A stretch of 59,457 bases of DNA. It comes from Bacillota bacterium (lineage in GTDB: Bacteria > Bacillota > Limnochordia > Darwinibacteriales > JAAYFS01). The notes under the pieces are model-generated. The model made no database searches and had not been told where the DNA came from. It worked only from the letters and a program-made list of their open reading frames with translations. Made by a program: the position numbers and the translations under genes. Below, piece by piece: positions 1-8,437 of this stretch. Every line of letters starts with the position of its first letter. Within the stretch, counting starts at the first letter, position 1. The stretch covers positions 1 through 59,457 of the forward strand of contig JAAYFS010000054.1 of NCBI GenBank assembly GCA_012728115.1, written 5' to 3'.

Positions 1-575
1 GTTAAATAGATTACATCTCCGTTTTGAAGAACTTGATTTTGATCTAAAGCACCATTTGCGTTAAACGCTTGGAGGTTAAGATTAAATATCTCAGCTTGAT
101 CGGCATTCCAATCTGAGCGCGTCAAAGTAGCGGATGTTAGATCAGCTAATCGAGTCGGTCCACCCGCCAAACCAATTGCATCCATTACCCGCGCATCGGC
201 TCTTACTTGGTAGAACCCTGGTGAACTAACTTCCCCTAAAACCTGGACACCGATCGTTCTAAATTGAACTACCATCACTGTAACTTTTGGTTCGATTACG
301 TATTCTGCCAACCCGTCTTGAATAAGTTGAGCTAACTCTTCAGGTGAACGGGAAGTAGCGTGTACATCACCGACTAGAGGAAAAGTAATAAATCCATCTG
401 GACGAATCTCTACTTCAGAATTTAATTCCGAATGCCCCCACACAGAAATCCTTAAAACATCGCCTACTCCCAATTTATATGTACGAGCTTCACCATGAAG
501 GGCAAAAAATAAGAATAAGACCAGTAATAATGTTCCTGAAGTAAGAATGTGTTGATGTTTTCGGTAAAAAGACAT
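1..575 (-). CDS. Wza-like polysaccharide export protein (3' end cut by window)
   Basis: Open minus-strand frame from an ATG at 575 to the window edge, about 191 codons, so the C-terminus is missing. A ribosome site GGAGG lies 7 bases before the ATG. The N-terminus has a signal peptide ending near HGEA, without a lipobox Cys. Next comes the Poly_export domain (KLGVGDVLRISVWG, then PDGFITFPLVGDV), then an SLBB domain starting around VQVLGEVSSPGFYQV. This is the family of Wza/KpsD, which forms the outer-membrane or periplasmic channel for capsule or exopolysaccharide. It is the last visible gene of the envelope locus, following two SLH/envelope genes. The family call is firm; which polysaccharide it exports cannot be said. 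Confidence 0.85.
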   Translation of the reverse strand, partial: MSFYRKHQHILTSGTLLLVLFLFFALHGEARTYKLGVGDVLRISVWGHSELNSEVEIRPDGFITFPLVGDVHATSRSPEELAQLIQDGLAEYVIEPKVTVMVVQFRTIGVQVLGEVSSPGFYQVRADARVMDAIGLAGGPTRLADLTSATLTRSDWNADQAEIFNLNLQAFNANGALDQNQVLQNGDVIYL

Positions 576-678
576 TAATTATACCTCCACTTTGATCGCT
601 TAACTTTACCCATACCCTTAAATGTTTCTCCCCAATGACGGGAAATCCTGCTAATACAGCTTTTTCCACTCATAAATG

Positions 679-696
679 GACCGCCTTCTGGCGGTC
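679..696 (-). terminator. weak hairpin between the repeat protein and the Wza-like gene
   Basis: A perfect 7-bp stem (GACCGCC / GGCGGTC) with a TTCT loop follows the stop codon at 722. The minus-strand sequence after it is not T-rich, so it may be only a partial terminator or an mRNA-processing hairpin. Confidence 0.4.
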
Positions 697-721
697 TAAA
701 ATTTCCTTATTTTTATTTCTC

Positions 722-1636
722 TTAGAATAAAACTCCTTGCGCCGTTACCGTCCTACTTGTTTCAACAAAAAACTCTGTACCCGCAGGGATTTTCACATCT
801 TTTCCTTTTACAAAAAATCCACCAACTAACCCTAAGGGGTTTCCAAGTAAAAGAACCGCGGCCATACTAGCACCCAAAGCAAGTTCTAAGGATAAATTTT
901 GCTCGATTGCTCTTTCACTGATGTGCAAACGGATCGAGGACCCATCAAAAGCTGGTACACTACCAAAATCGATGGTAATACTACCATCCCTTCCGAACCC
1001 CTTCGCGCTTGAAACCTGTGCTATTTCACCTATACCTTCCGCACCAGCAGGAATGACTACTCGATTGCCAACTACTACATCTTCAACTACAACATAGCTT
1101 ATTGTTTCGCCAACCCTGGATTTGCTGGAATCAACTTCAGAAAGTAAGCGGATCTTAACTAAGGTCTGTTCTGGTACTTCAACTGCTTTAAAGTCAATTT
1201 TATTTGTTCCAAAGAACAGTTTCATGATATTGTCGACTCGTTGGGAAACGGATCCTGATTGGCTCGAGCCATAAACCGCTAACTCAAGTCTGTCAAGACG
1301 TCTAAGTAGTGGTTCGTAATCCGTTACTCGTGCATGAAGGAACCATTCGCTTAAATTCAATTTTGACTTTAAACTTATCGCATTACCTGTATTGTTTTCA
1401 AAGAAAGTTCTTATTCTCTCGACTCTAACTAACAAATCTCCGCCTTGACGTGCTCCATAAACATCTTGCTCGATACGGGTGATCCGTTCTTCCAGAGAAC
1501 CACTTTTCTCCTCACCATATAGAGCAATTTCAGCGTATCGTAAGTTTCCGATAAAAGTCCCATCACTAGCATGAATATGTGCTGGATACAGGGAAAATAG
1601 TATAGTAAATGTTAAAATCCAAGCTATGCGTCGCAA
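722..1636 (-). CDS. secreted repeat protein with TrbI/VirB10-like C-terminal domain
   Basis: 304 aa with a signal peptide (ends near HIHA). Residues about 30 to 150 hold degenerate repeats of the form E-x-x-(I/V)YG...G(S/D)L..R(I/V)..I, for example AEIALYGEEKSGS and LELAVYGSSQSGS. The second half (from about residue 155, VKIRLLSEVDSSKSRVGE) resembles the beta-rich domain found in TrbI/VirB10-like and related envelope proteins: a sentence-like pattern of VVVGNRVVIPAGAEG... and KGKDVKIPAGTEFFVE. A glycine/alanine-rich hydrophobic stretch lies near residues 250 to 275. It sits between an SLH barrel and a Wza-like exporter, so a role in outer-membrane or polysaccharide export assembly is an inference. 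I do not recognise a named family for the whole protein. Confidence 0.7.
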   Translation of the reverse strand: MRRIAWILTFTILFSLYPAHIHASDGTFIGNLRYAEIALYGEEKSGSLEERITRIEQDVYGARQGGDLLVRVERIRTFFENNTGNAISLKSKLNLSEWFLHARVTDYEPLLRRLDRLELAVYGSSQSGSVSQRVDNIMKLFFGTNKIDFKAVEVPEQTLVKIRLLSEVDSSKSRVGETISYVVVEDVVVGNRVVIPAGAEGIGEIAQVSSAKGFGRDGSITIDFGSVPAFDGSSIRLHISERAIEQNLSLELALGASMAAVLLLGNPLGLVGGFFVKGKDVKIPAGTEFFVETSRTVTAQGVLF

Positions 1637-1653
1637 GGTGATCCCTCCTTAAT

Positions 1654-3126
1654 CTAAAACCGGATCGAAAATTCTGCAGTTGCTACATTCGACTTCTGCT
1701 CTCCGCTAAGAGAATTAAAATCGATAAATTGATAATTAAACTTCACAGAGGTTTCATTACCAAGTAAATAACTCAAACCTACCTCAGTTGTCTTTTTAGT
1801 AAATGAGTCATTTACATCACTTTCATCATCAGATGCTGGGAAAAGTAGATTCGAAGACGATTCAGACGTAATACCAAGCCTAAATCTTCCTTGTGGTATC
1901 GGAACTTCTACTCCAACACTGGCAACTGATGGTGAAGTAATCTGTGAGACAGCTTTTAAATCATCTACATGCCTAATTCCAGCACTTACAACAATAAAAT
2001 TAGGTAAATCATAACTTAAATCGATACTTGTTGCGATCACGTCAGGATCTTCAGGCGAAGACCTACTTGATAAGCGTTCAATTTCGGTATTCACGTTGAT
2101 GTTTTTCGTACTTAACGATAAAGCATAACCTGAACTTGCAAACTCTTCACCATCGATAAATGGACGATAACCAGGTTGGCGAGATCTGACTGTTCCTCCA
2201 AGTACAAACCCACCGACCGTCCAATTAATACCTAGTTGCATTGCCATACCATCTGCTCTTGCCAGGTTTTGCGAGTACAAACCCTCAACTACCAAATCAG
2301 GCAACGGTGTATATTGCAAAGTTAAACTAGCAAGATCTGTGACTAAACCATCTTCTTCGGATTCAATCAATTTGTGATAGGCGGCTGAAAGTGATAAATC
2401 TTTGTTCGAGTAAAGCTCACCATCAATAACGTTTGTGAAATCTGGCTCTTCAATAAACCAAATGTCGCTTAATTGGGGAACCTTACTTCGTGGATTCCGT
2501 TGTTCAACTTCGAAAAACGAGAGATCATTAATAATAGTATCACTCTCTACCTCACTTACTGGTGGTACATAAACAACCTGTTCTTCATTGAGGGACAATA
2601 GCCTGTCTGAGGATGATTGAATTTGCGAAGGTAATACAAAGGAATCGGTTTCACGGGAAGCAAGAAACTGGTTCTCAAAATTTAAATGACCTGGTTTCTG
2701 CTTTATTTGATACCCCAAAATTCTTAGCTCATACCCAAATTCCCCAGTGAGCCTCAGTAATTTTCCTATTTCATTATTGGTCAAACGCCTTTCCAGTTCA
2801 ACTGCATCGTTATATGCCTCGACGAGCCTGTACATATCAAGTTCCTGATTGTTTCCAAATTGATAACTAGGCACTGGTTCAACTGCATATTGAGCAGTCT
2901 GTTGCATAAATTGCAACAACCGAACAATAGCAATACCAATTTCATAACTATTCATACGAGCATGTCGTGAGTACCCTTCAATTCTGAGAACATCGATCAA
3001 GGAATCGAGTGCTTCATAAGCCCAAAAATCACTGGCGTAATCATCAAAGGTGGTAGCTGCAAAGACAGGCATAGAAAAAGACATAATTATTGCGAGAAAA
3101 ATTACGTACATACCAAACTTTTTCAT
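1654..3126 (-). CDS. SLH-domain outer-membrane beta-barrel protein (degenerate SLH)
   Basis: The ATG at 3126 (MKKFGMYVIF...) is chosen over an upstream start because GGAGGAG sits 6 bases before it; 490 aa. Signal peptide ends near PVFA. Residues about 25 to 80 form a weak SLH domain (FDDYASDFWAYEALDSLID, then MNSYEIGIAIVRLLQ), lacking the usual TRAE-type motif. The rest is low in charge clusters and alternates polar/aromatic residues as an outer-membrane barrel does, ending in an aromatic terminal strand (ATAEFSIRF). It is probably a smaller relative of the OmpM-type porin at 3797-6163, which tethers outer membrane to cell wall. The barrel call rests on sequence texture and the C-terminal Phe. 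Confidence 0.75.
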   Translation of the reverse strand: MKKFGMYVIFLAIIMSFSMPVFAATTFDDYASDFWAYEALDSLIDVLRIEGYSRHARMNSYEIGIAIVRLLQFMQQTAQYAVEPVPSYQFGNNQELDMYRLVEAYNDAVELERRLTNNEIGKLLRLTGEFGYELRILGYQIKQKPGHLNFENQFLASRETDSFVLPSQIQSSSDRLLSLNEEQVVYVPPVSEVESDTIINDLSFFEVEQRNPRSKVPQLSDIWFIEEPDFTNVIDGELYSNKDLSLSAAYHKLIESEEDGLVTDLASLTLQYTPLPDLVVEGLYSQNLARADGMAMQLGINWTVGGFVLGGTVRSRQPGYRPFIDGEEFASSGYALSLSTKNINVNTEIERLSSRSSPEDPDVIATSIDLSYDLPNFIVVSAGIRHVDDLKAVSQITSPSVASVGVEVPIPQGRFRLGITSESSSNLLFPASDDESDVNDSFTKKTTEVGLSYLLGNETSVKFNYQFIDFNSLSGEQKSNVATAEFSIRF

Positions 3127-3232
3127 TGCAGCTCCTCCTCTCCAAAGCAATCTACTCCTTCTCAACCTTATTTCTCCATAACTGGTTCATTTCCTCCTAA
3201 AACCAAAACCTTCCAAAAAAATTCAATAAAAA

Positions 3233-3634
3233 TCAACATCTTCTTAGGAACCGTTCTGCTAGGATTTCGGCAACATAGCCATCGAGGGGGACTGGTGGAA
3301 CTTGAAGCGAAGTTGGAATTAGGCGCCGCCACCCTCGCGGTGGATTCTCCGCCCAATACTTCTTTCTCGCTTCCACAGTGGACATATGCTCATCGACTGA
3401 GAAAATCCTTTCCGAGGCAATATCCTTTTTAAGCTCAGTAATTAATCTTTCTGAACCAGTTCGATCACCAACAACTATTACTCCTTGTCCAGGAAGAATC
3501 TTAGTTACAAATTCAATTAGTTCTTCTCTTTCAACCACATCACGAATTACTAACTGGTGATCGTGAACCAACGCCACTCCGCATTTATACTTTCCTGGAT
3601 CGATCGCTAAGACCGTGTTAAAATTCTTTTTCAT
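3233..3634 (-). CDS. YqgF/RuvX-fold nuclease homolog
   Basis: The start MKKNFNTVLAIDPG at 3634 is preferred (GGGAGAAA upstream); 133 aa, the usual length of YqgF proteins. The RNase-H-like fold is shown by AIDPGKYKCGVAL at residues 9 to 21, VVGDRTG mid-protein, and an acidic C-terminal helix (LDGYVAEILAERF). The family includes YqgF/RuvX, implicated in pre-16S rRNA processing and Holliday junctions. The canonical ruvX usually sits near alaS, so this copy between two SLH-barrel genes may be a paralog with another role. Confidence 0.7.
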   Translation of the reverse strand: MKKNFNTVLAIDPGKYKCGVALVHDHQLVIRDVVEREELIEFVTKILPGQGVIVVGDRTGSERLITELKKDIASERIFSVDEHMSTVEARKKYWAENPPRGWRRLIPTSLQVPPVPLDGYVAEILAERFLRRC

Positions 3635-3735
3635 TTCATTTTCTCCCAGACCTATGCGCACATGCGTCCATCCAAACATGCACGCCGTGTAATACATTTC
3701 ATTCGCTATTTCTATTATGAACATGTGGGTAGAAA

Positions 3736-3766
3736 AAGAAGCCTCGAAATAAATTTGAGGCTTCTT
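3736..3766 (-). terminator. terminator after the large SLH porin
   Basis: A perfect 10-bp stem (AAGAAGCCTC / GAGGCTTCTT) with an 11-base loop follows the porin stop at 3797; the minus strand continues with T-rich sequence. The symmetry could let it work in both directions. It separates the abundant porin transcript from the YqgF gene. Confidence 0.8.
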
Positions 3767-3796
3767 CGTAATTAACGTTTTTAGCTGAATAATCTA

Positions 3797-6163
3797 TTAG
3801 AAACTAAGTCCTAATTCAGCTTTCAATTGATTTACCTTTGTGGTATCTCTAGCAAAACGTTCCGCAGCTAGGCTAAACTTCAAGCCGTCGGTAAAGTTGT
3901 ATCCTGCGGTAAAGGTATGAGTGTGTTCACGAGTTGTGGTTGGAGCCTTTGGTAATGCTAATTGATAGTCATAACCAAGATTCAACACAGCATCGCCAGA
4001 GAGTTTCCAATCATAGTCAACATTAGCATTGATAACGTGAACATCTACACCTGAGTAGGAACCAATGTTTCTCCAATCTTCAGTTAAACGATTTACTACA
4101 TAAGCGTAGCTGGTTCCTAGTGCTAAGCCAGTATCTTTTACTGGTAATACTACACCGACTTTAAATTCTTTGTGATCCCTTTCAACTGCTGTATTTGTTT
4201 CGTCTAAAGTTGTATTCTTAGCCATTACTCCAGATACGCTTACTGGAACGAAGAGATCGAATTGATGTCCAAGAGCGAATCTGTGTGCTTTAATTAGGCT
4301 GGTTGAATCAGCGTTTTCACCATAGAGTGAAAGTCCGAGTGCTGCACCATAAAGCGAGGTATTAGCATCAACCGAATACTTGGTATTAGCATCAGAACGA
4401 ACTAAACCTCTGTTGGTCAATGCACCTTGACCAAAGTTCTCGCTAACTTTACCCCAACCAAATTTAACTGCGATATTTGCGATCTCTGTTGAGAGAGTTA
4501 AATCAATTCGGTCATTATTTTCAGCATCTTCCGCATAAAGATCTAAAGCGTAGGCTGCATCGTAGTTTATTCCACCGATATTACCGAAAGCACCAAAGGA
4601 TACTGCTGAGGTAATATCGCCGAATACTCCTAATTTGCCAGAGCCTGGTCCGTCGCTTTCCATTACAGTTACGGAACCTTTAAATCCTAATTCTGGAGCG
4701 AATGAATGGCTGAGTGCTACACCGCCAATATTCTTATCTGCTACACGTCCGCCAAGAACGTTTACGCCTAATCCACCAATGCCGATTTCAGCGCGTGCTC
4801 CAATTGGAATGTACTGATCTAAAGTATAGCGGTTGAATAATGGACCTGCGTAATTGTAAATTGTTCCAAATACTGCTTTCTTAATCGGACCCTCGCTAAG
4901 AACTTCTACGCCAAACTCTCTTGGGAGGAAGGCTGAAATATCTTGCGATTTTGCATCGCCACGGAGATAAGCATTAACTAAAACCGAGTCGGATGCTTTA
5001 ACGGACATATCTAAGTTAACCTTTTGACCATAAGTTGTATGGTCCGAATATTCCTTACCAAGAATTGTTACTAAGTTTGTATCCGCAAGTGATGCTTCAA
5101 AACCAATCCTACCAGAAACATTAACTCTTTCGAATTGAGCCTTTAATGCAGCATATTGGTTAGCAACTTCGTCAACTCTGGTATTTACTGCATCTACACT
5201 GTCTTTTACTCCCGCTACTTCGCCTTCAACTGCTGTTACTCTGCTGTCAAGATCTTTGTAAATGGTTTCTAGCTTGTCTACACGAACACCGATAAGTGCT
5301 AATTCGTTTTCAAGCTCAACAGCCAATGCAGAAATAGATTTGGTTAATTTTGCAACTTCGGCATCTAAAGCATTTTGAACAGCAACAACGTCATTATTAA
5401 CACCTTCGCGAATTGCGTCAAGTGCTGTTTGAACGAGAGTTAATTCAGCTAAGAGATTTTCCTCTACACGTGTTAGTCTTTCGCTTTCACGAGTGAGTGC
5501 ACGTGCTTGACGTTGAATATCGCCGTCGAGTTGGTCGATGTGATGGAGTAACATCGATTCAACGATATTAACAACTGTAAGTGCATCAACCGAATCTTCA
5601 ACTTCGAGTGCTAAATCCTTAACGGATTCAAGCACTGCAGACTCGATATCTGCTAATTGTTCTTTCACAACTCTTAAAACTAAACGATTGATAACAGCTT
5701 CAACTTCTGGTGTAACCTCAAATGGAGCTGCAACTTGCTCAATATGCTTTTCAATAATAGTTTCCTTTTCAACTACAGGAACCTCAATATTTGCTAGTTC
5801 CTCAACCAAAACCTGCGTCAGGTTTTCTTTAACCTTTTCAATTTCAGCCATTAATTCAGCTGTAATGCTACGTTCTAAACCTGCGGTTTTATGTGCGAAT
5901 TCATCTTCAACTAAGTTTTCCAATCTTGCAAGTGCACGAGCGAAAACCATAGCAGCTTCATAACGCGTCATCATACGCGAGCCACCGAATGTTCCATCAG
6001 GATATCCTTCAATAAGTCCTACTGCTGCTAGTTCCACAATGGAATCATATGCCCAGTGATCGGCTGGAACGTCAGCGAAAGGATTGCTGGCCGCTAACCC
6101 AACTGTGGAAATACCAGCCAACATAATAAGTGCAACAACTAAAGCTAGGCTTTTCGACTTCAT
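3797..6163 (-). CDS. OmpM-type SLH porin (outer-membrane tether)
   Basis: 788 aa. A signal peptide ending near VGLAA is followed by one classical SLH domain (residues about 27 to 82: NPFADVPADHWAYDSIVEL, GYPDGTFGG, MTRYEAAMVFARAL). A long coiled coil spans about residues 85 to 350 (regular heptads such as VDAVNTRVDEVANQYAAL). The remaining 430 residues form a beta-barrel ending in LKAELGLSF. This architecture is that of OmpM porins of Negativicutes and Halanaerobiales and of cyanobacterial SLH porins: the barrel sits in the outer membrane and the SLH domain binds wall polymers, holding the membrane to the peptidoglycan. It has its own leader and terminator, consistent with a highly expressed monocistron. 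Confidence 0.92.
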   Translation of the reverse strand: MKSKSLALVVALIMLAGISTVGLAASNPFADVPADHWAYDSIVELAAVGLIEGYPDGTFGGSRMMTRYEAAMVFARALARLENLVEDEFAHKTAGLERSITAELMAEIEKVKENLTQVLVEELANIEVPVVEKETIIEKHIEQVAAPFEVTPEVEAVINRLVLRVVKEQLADIESAVLESVKDLALEVEDSVDALTVVNIVESMLLHHIDQLDGDIQRQARALTRESERLTRVEENLLAELTLVQTALDAIREGVNNDVVAVQNALDAEVAKLTKSISALAVELENELALIGVRVDKLETIYKDLDSRVTAVEGEVAGVKDSVDAVNTRVDEVANQYAALKAQFERVNVSGRIGFEASLADTNLVTILGKEYSDHTTYGQKVNLDMSVKASDSVLVNAYLRGDAKSQDISAFLPREFGVEVLSEGPIKKAVFGTIYNYAGPLFNRYTLDQYIPIGARAEIGIGGLGVNVLGGRVADKNIGGVALSHSFAPELGFKGSVTVMESDGPGSGKLGVFGDITSAVSFGAFGNIGGINYDAAYALDLYAEDAENNDRIDLTLSTEIANIAVKFGWGKVSENFGQGALTNRGLVRSDANTKYSVDANTSLYGAALGLSLYGENADSTSLIKAHRFALGHQFDLFVPVSVSGVMAKNTTLDETNTAVERDHKEFKVGVVLPVKDTGLALGTSYAYVVNRLTEDWRNIGSYSGVDVHVINANVDYDWKLSGDAVLNLGYDYQLALPKAPTTTREHTHTFTAGYNFTDGLKFSLAAERFARDTTKVNQLKAELGLSF

Positions 6164-6444
6164 TTATAAGTACCCCCTTAATTTAATAAAAACAATATTA
6201 TCTTATGTTAAGCTAGTCATTGGTCATGTAATCAAACCACCGACACAAAAATCTTGTGTGGGAACCTCCTTTCTTGCCGAACAAGTATATTGACATAACG
6301 AGCAAAGTTGACACAAATATTATGTGAAATACTTCGCTGCCTCACAGTTAGATTCCTTCTTCAACTCAAAGATTTTTACGGGGGTATACGAATTTTTTCC
6401 GCTAAAATCATATTACTAACTTATACCAGTCACATAAATACCTA
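6164..6444 (-). promoter_or_regulatory. leader region of the SLH porin
   Basis: 281 bases without a gene. On the minus strand a TATACT (6284-6289) is a possible -10, but no good -35 pairs with it. A strong Shine-Dalgarno-like AAAGGAGG lies at 6265-6273, about 100 bases before the ATG, with no convincing reading frame behind it; a small hairpin (ACACAA / TTGTGT) follows. The real ribosome site is AAGGGGG just before 6163. The long leader may stabilise or regulate the porin mRNA. Confidence 0.4.
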
Positions 6445-7629
6445 TTAGAGAGGTTCAATTTCGATCGTCAGATACATTGGACCGATAGCTGCCCAGGTAT
6501 CCTCGGCAGCAACTATCCTAATTGTGCAGCGTTCTTCCGCCTCATTAAGGGTAGTCATCGCTTCAAGAAAAGTTTCTAAGGGAACTTGAACAGCTTTATC
6601 GCCTTCGGTTGTGATCATACCACGTTCTACTGCTAAAGTGTTTGCTAAGCTGATAAGACTAAGAAGCATATCATCAGTCTCTAAACCAATAGATGGATCA
6701 TAAACATATTCCCGTAAAACTGCTCCCTTTTCAAAAAGAAGTTCATTCGGAATCAATTCTAGATATGTGGCAACAGTCTCCCCTGCTAATGCGTTATTCT
6801 TACTTACGACTCGAACAACATATAATCCTTCATGTTGGTGAAGAATTTCGATCGCTTCATATAGCGCAACATCTAAAACACTAATAGCAGGGCTATCTAC
6901 TCCTCGACCCGCGCCAAGCAAGGCAGCATATTGATCTGCCTTGCTAAGAAATTCCAGTAATTCGTGATAGATAGTGTCCCTAGCCTTTCCTCCTTGGAAT
7001 ACTTGGGCACTAATAATCTCGTGGGAGAAGAAAATAAAGTTACCTTGTCTAAGTTGCCTATCATGTTGATCTTCAAGTAATTTTATCTCAGTTTCCAATT
7101 CCAGGATACTGTCTTGCAGTTTTGCTTGTTGCCCTTGTAAATCCTGAATTTGAATATTCAATGCCTCGATAAATTCCTTGGCGTCATTGAGTCTTCTTTC
7201 GTTTTCTTCTACTTCAAGTTTAGCGTTTTCTAAGTCCTTGATCACTTGCTCATACTGTTTTGTAGCATCGGCAAGCTTTTGGGTAGCTTGCAACAGATCC
7301 ATCTCAGCTATATCTCGCTCGATCTCAATGGAACGCACACGCTCTAGGCTTGATTCTAGCTGCTGTTGACTTTCAGAAAGTGCCTCTTGAATAGCCTTCA
7401 TGTTAAAAAGTGCAGTACGTACATCTTCCGAAACTATTGATAGAACAGTAATTGCTGAGCCAGAAATAAAAACACCCGTAAGGATCGTGATAATAATACT
7501 TGTATGTTTTGGACGAAGCCCAAATAAGGTAAGGCGTTTTCGCCCTACCTTCATTCCGATCTTATCACCGAAAAATGCGATTACACCGCCTATTACGGCC
7601 AATGTCAAGATCAAGGTGAATCCATACAT
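6445..7629 (-). CDS. DUF3084 membrane coiled-coil protein
   Basis: 394 aa. Two N-terminal membrane segments (about 3 to 20 and 45 to 68) frame a short basic loop containing GMKVGRKRLTLFGLRPKHT, the hallmark of DUF3084 proteins. A coiled coil spans about residues 85 to 220, then a globular C-terminal domain (LPNELLFEKG-type: YLELIPNELLFEKGAVLRE). The function of the family is unknown; it is common in cyanobacteria and some Firmicutes. Here it lies between lptB and an OmpM porin, which suggests an envelope role. The family assignment is good, the role is inference. Confidence 0.8.
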   Translation of the reverse strand: MYGFTLILTLAVIGGVIAFFGDKIGMKVGRKRLTLFGLRPKHTSIIITILTGVFISGSAITVLSIVSEDVRTALFNMKAIQEALSESQQQLESSLERVRSIEIERDIAEMDLLQATQKLADATKQYEQVIKDLENAKLEVEENERRLNDAKEFIEALNIQIQDLQGQQAKLQDSILELETEIKLLEDQHDRQLRQGNFIFFSHEIISAQVFQGGKARDTIYHELLEFLSKADQYAALLGAGRGVDSPAISVLDVALYEAIEILHQHEGLYVVRVVSKNNALAGETVATYLELIPNELLFEKGAVLREYVYDPSIGLETDDMLLSLISLANTLAVERGMITTEGDKAVQVPLETFLEAMTTLNEAEERCTIRIVAAEDTWAAIGPMYLTIEIEPL

Positions 7630-7707
7630 TTATTATCACCACCTACGGATAACCTGGAAAACAACAATACAATGACAAACAATATAACAACAATAATTAT
7701 ATCATTC

Positions 7708-8427
7708 CTATATAGAAAATTGATCCCCTAAATAAAATTTTCTTGCTAATTCGTTTTGAGCTATTGAAGTAGCACTTCCAGAAACTAAGATCCTTCCTTC
7801 ATGCATAATATAAGCTCTGTCAGTAATCTTAAGCGTTTCCCTTACATTATGATCCGTTATCAATATCCCTAAGTTTCGTTGCTTTAGTTCAGCAACGATC
7901 GCTTGCACTTCAGCGACTGCTATCGGATCCACCCCAGCAAAGGGCTCGTCCAGCAAGAGAAAGCCAGGATTTAAAGCAAGTGCGCGGGCAATCTCGGTTC
8001 GTCGTCTTTCGCCACCTGAAAGTTGGTATCCTAGCCGCTTCCTCACATCTTGTAGTTTAAAATCCGAAAGCAACTGTTCTAACCGGTCTTTCTCCTCTTT
8101 CTTATTTAGCTTAAGTAACTGAAGGATCGCTAAAAGATTCTGCTCCACAGTTAAATGACGAAAAACTGAAGGCTCTTGTGGTAGGAAATTCACACCTAAC
8201 CGAGCCCGTTTATATATTGGCAAATGAGTAATATCTTTATCATCGACGATGATCGTTCCTTGATCGGCTCTCTCCAGCCCCACGATTATTGAAAAGGTGG
8301 TAGTTTTACCAGCACCATTTGGCCCCAATAAACCTACGATCTCGCCTCGAGCCATCTCCAGATCAATATGATCGACAACCACCTTTTCTTTATATGCCTT
8401 TACTATGTTACTGCACTTAATGCTCAT
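7708..8427 (-). CDS. lptB: LPS export ABC ATPase LptB
   Basis: 239 aa, standard length. Walker A GPNGAGKT at residues 35 to 42; the LptB-type Q-loop FLPQEPSVFRHLTV at 81 to 94; signature LSGGERRR at 136 to 143; Walker B FLLLDEP. The ERRR form of the signature and the FLPQ segment are typical of LptB rather than of LivF/G. LptB drives the LptF/G permease that pulls LPS from the inner membrane into the LptC-LptA-LptD bridge; its partners are encoded at 13217-17580. Eleven bases follow lpxB. Confidence 0.95.
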   Translation of the reverse strand: MSIKCSNIVKAYKEKVVVDHIDLEMARGEIVGLLGPNGAGKTTTFSIIVGLERADQGTIIVDDKDITHLPIYKRARLGVNFLPQEPSVFRHLTVEQNLLAILQLLKLNKKEEKDRLEQLLSDFKLQDVRKRLGYQLSGGERRRTEIARALALNPGFLLLDEPFAGVDPIAVAEVQAIVAELKQRNLGILITDHNVRETLKITDRAYIMHEGRILVSGSATSIAQNELARKFYLGDQFSI

Positions 8428-8437
8428 ATAGATTGCC

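Noticed and set aside
6233-6273. Leader peptide behind AAAGGAGG in the porin leader.
   Set aside because: No start codon at proper spacing; the nearest GTG gives only four codons.
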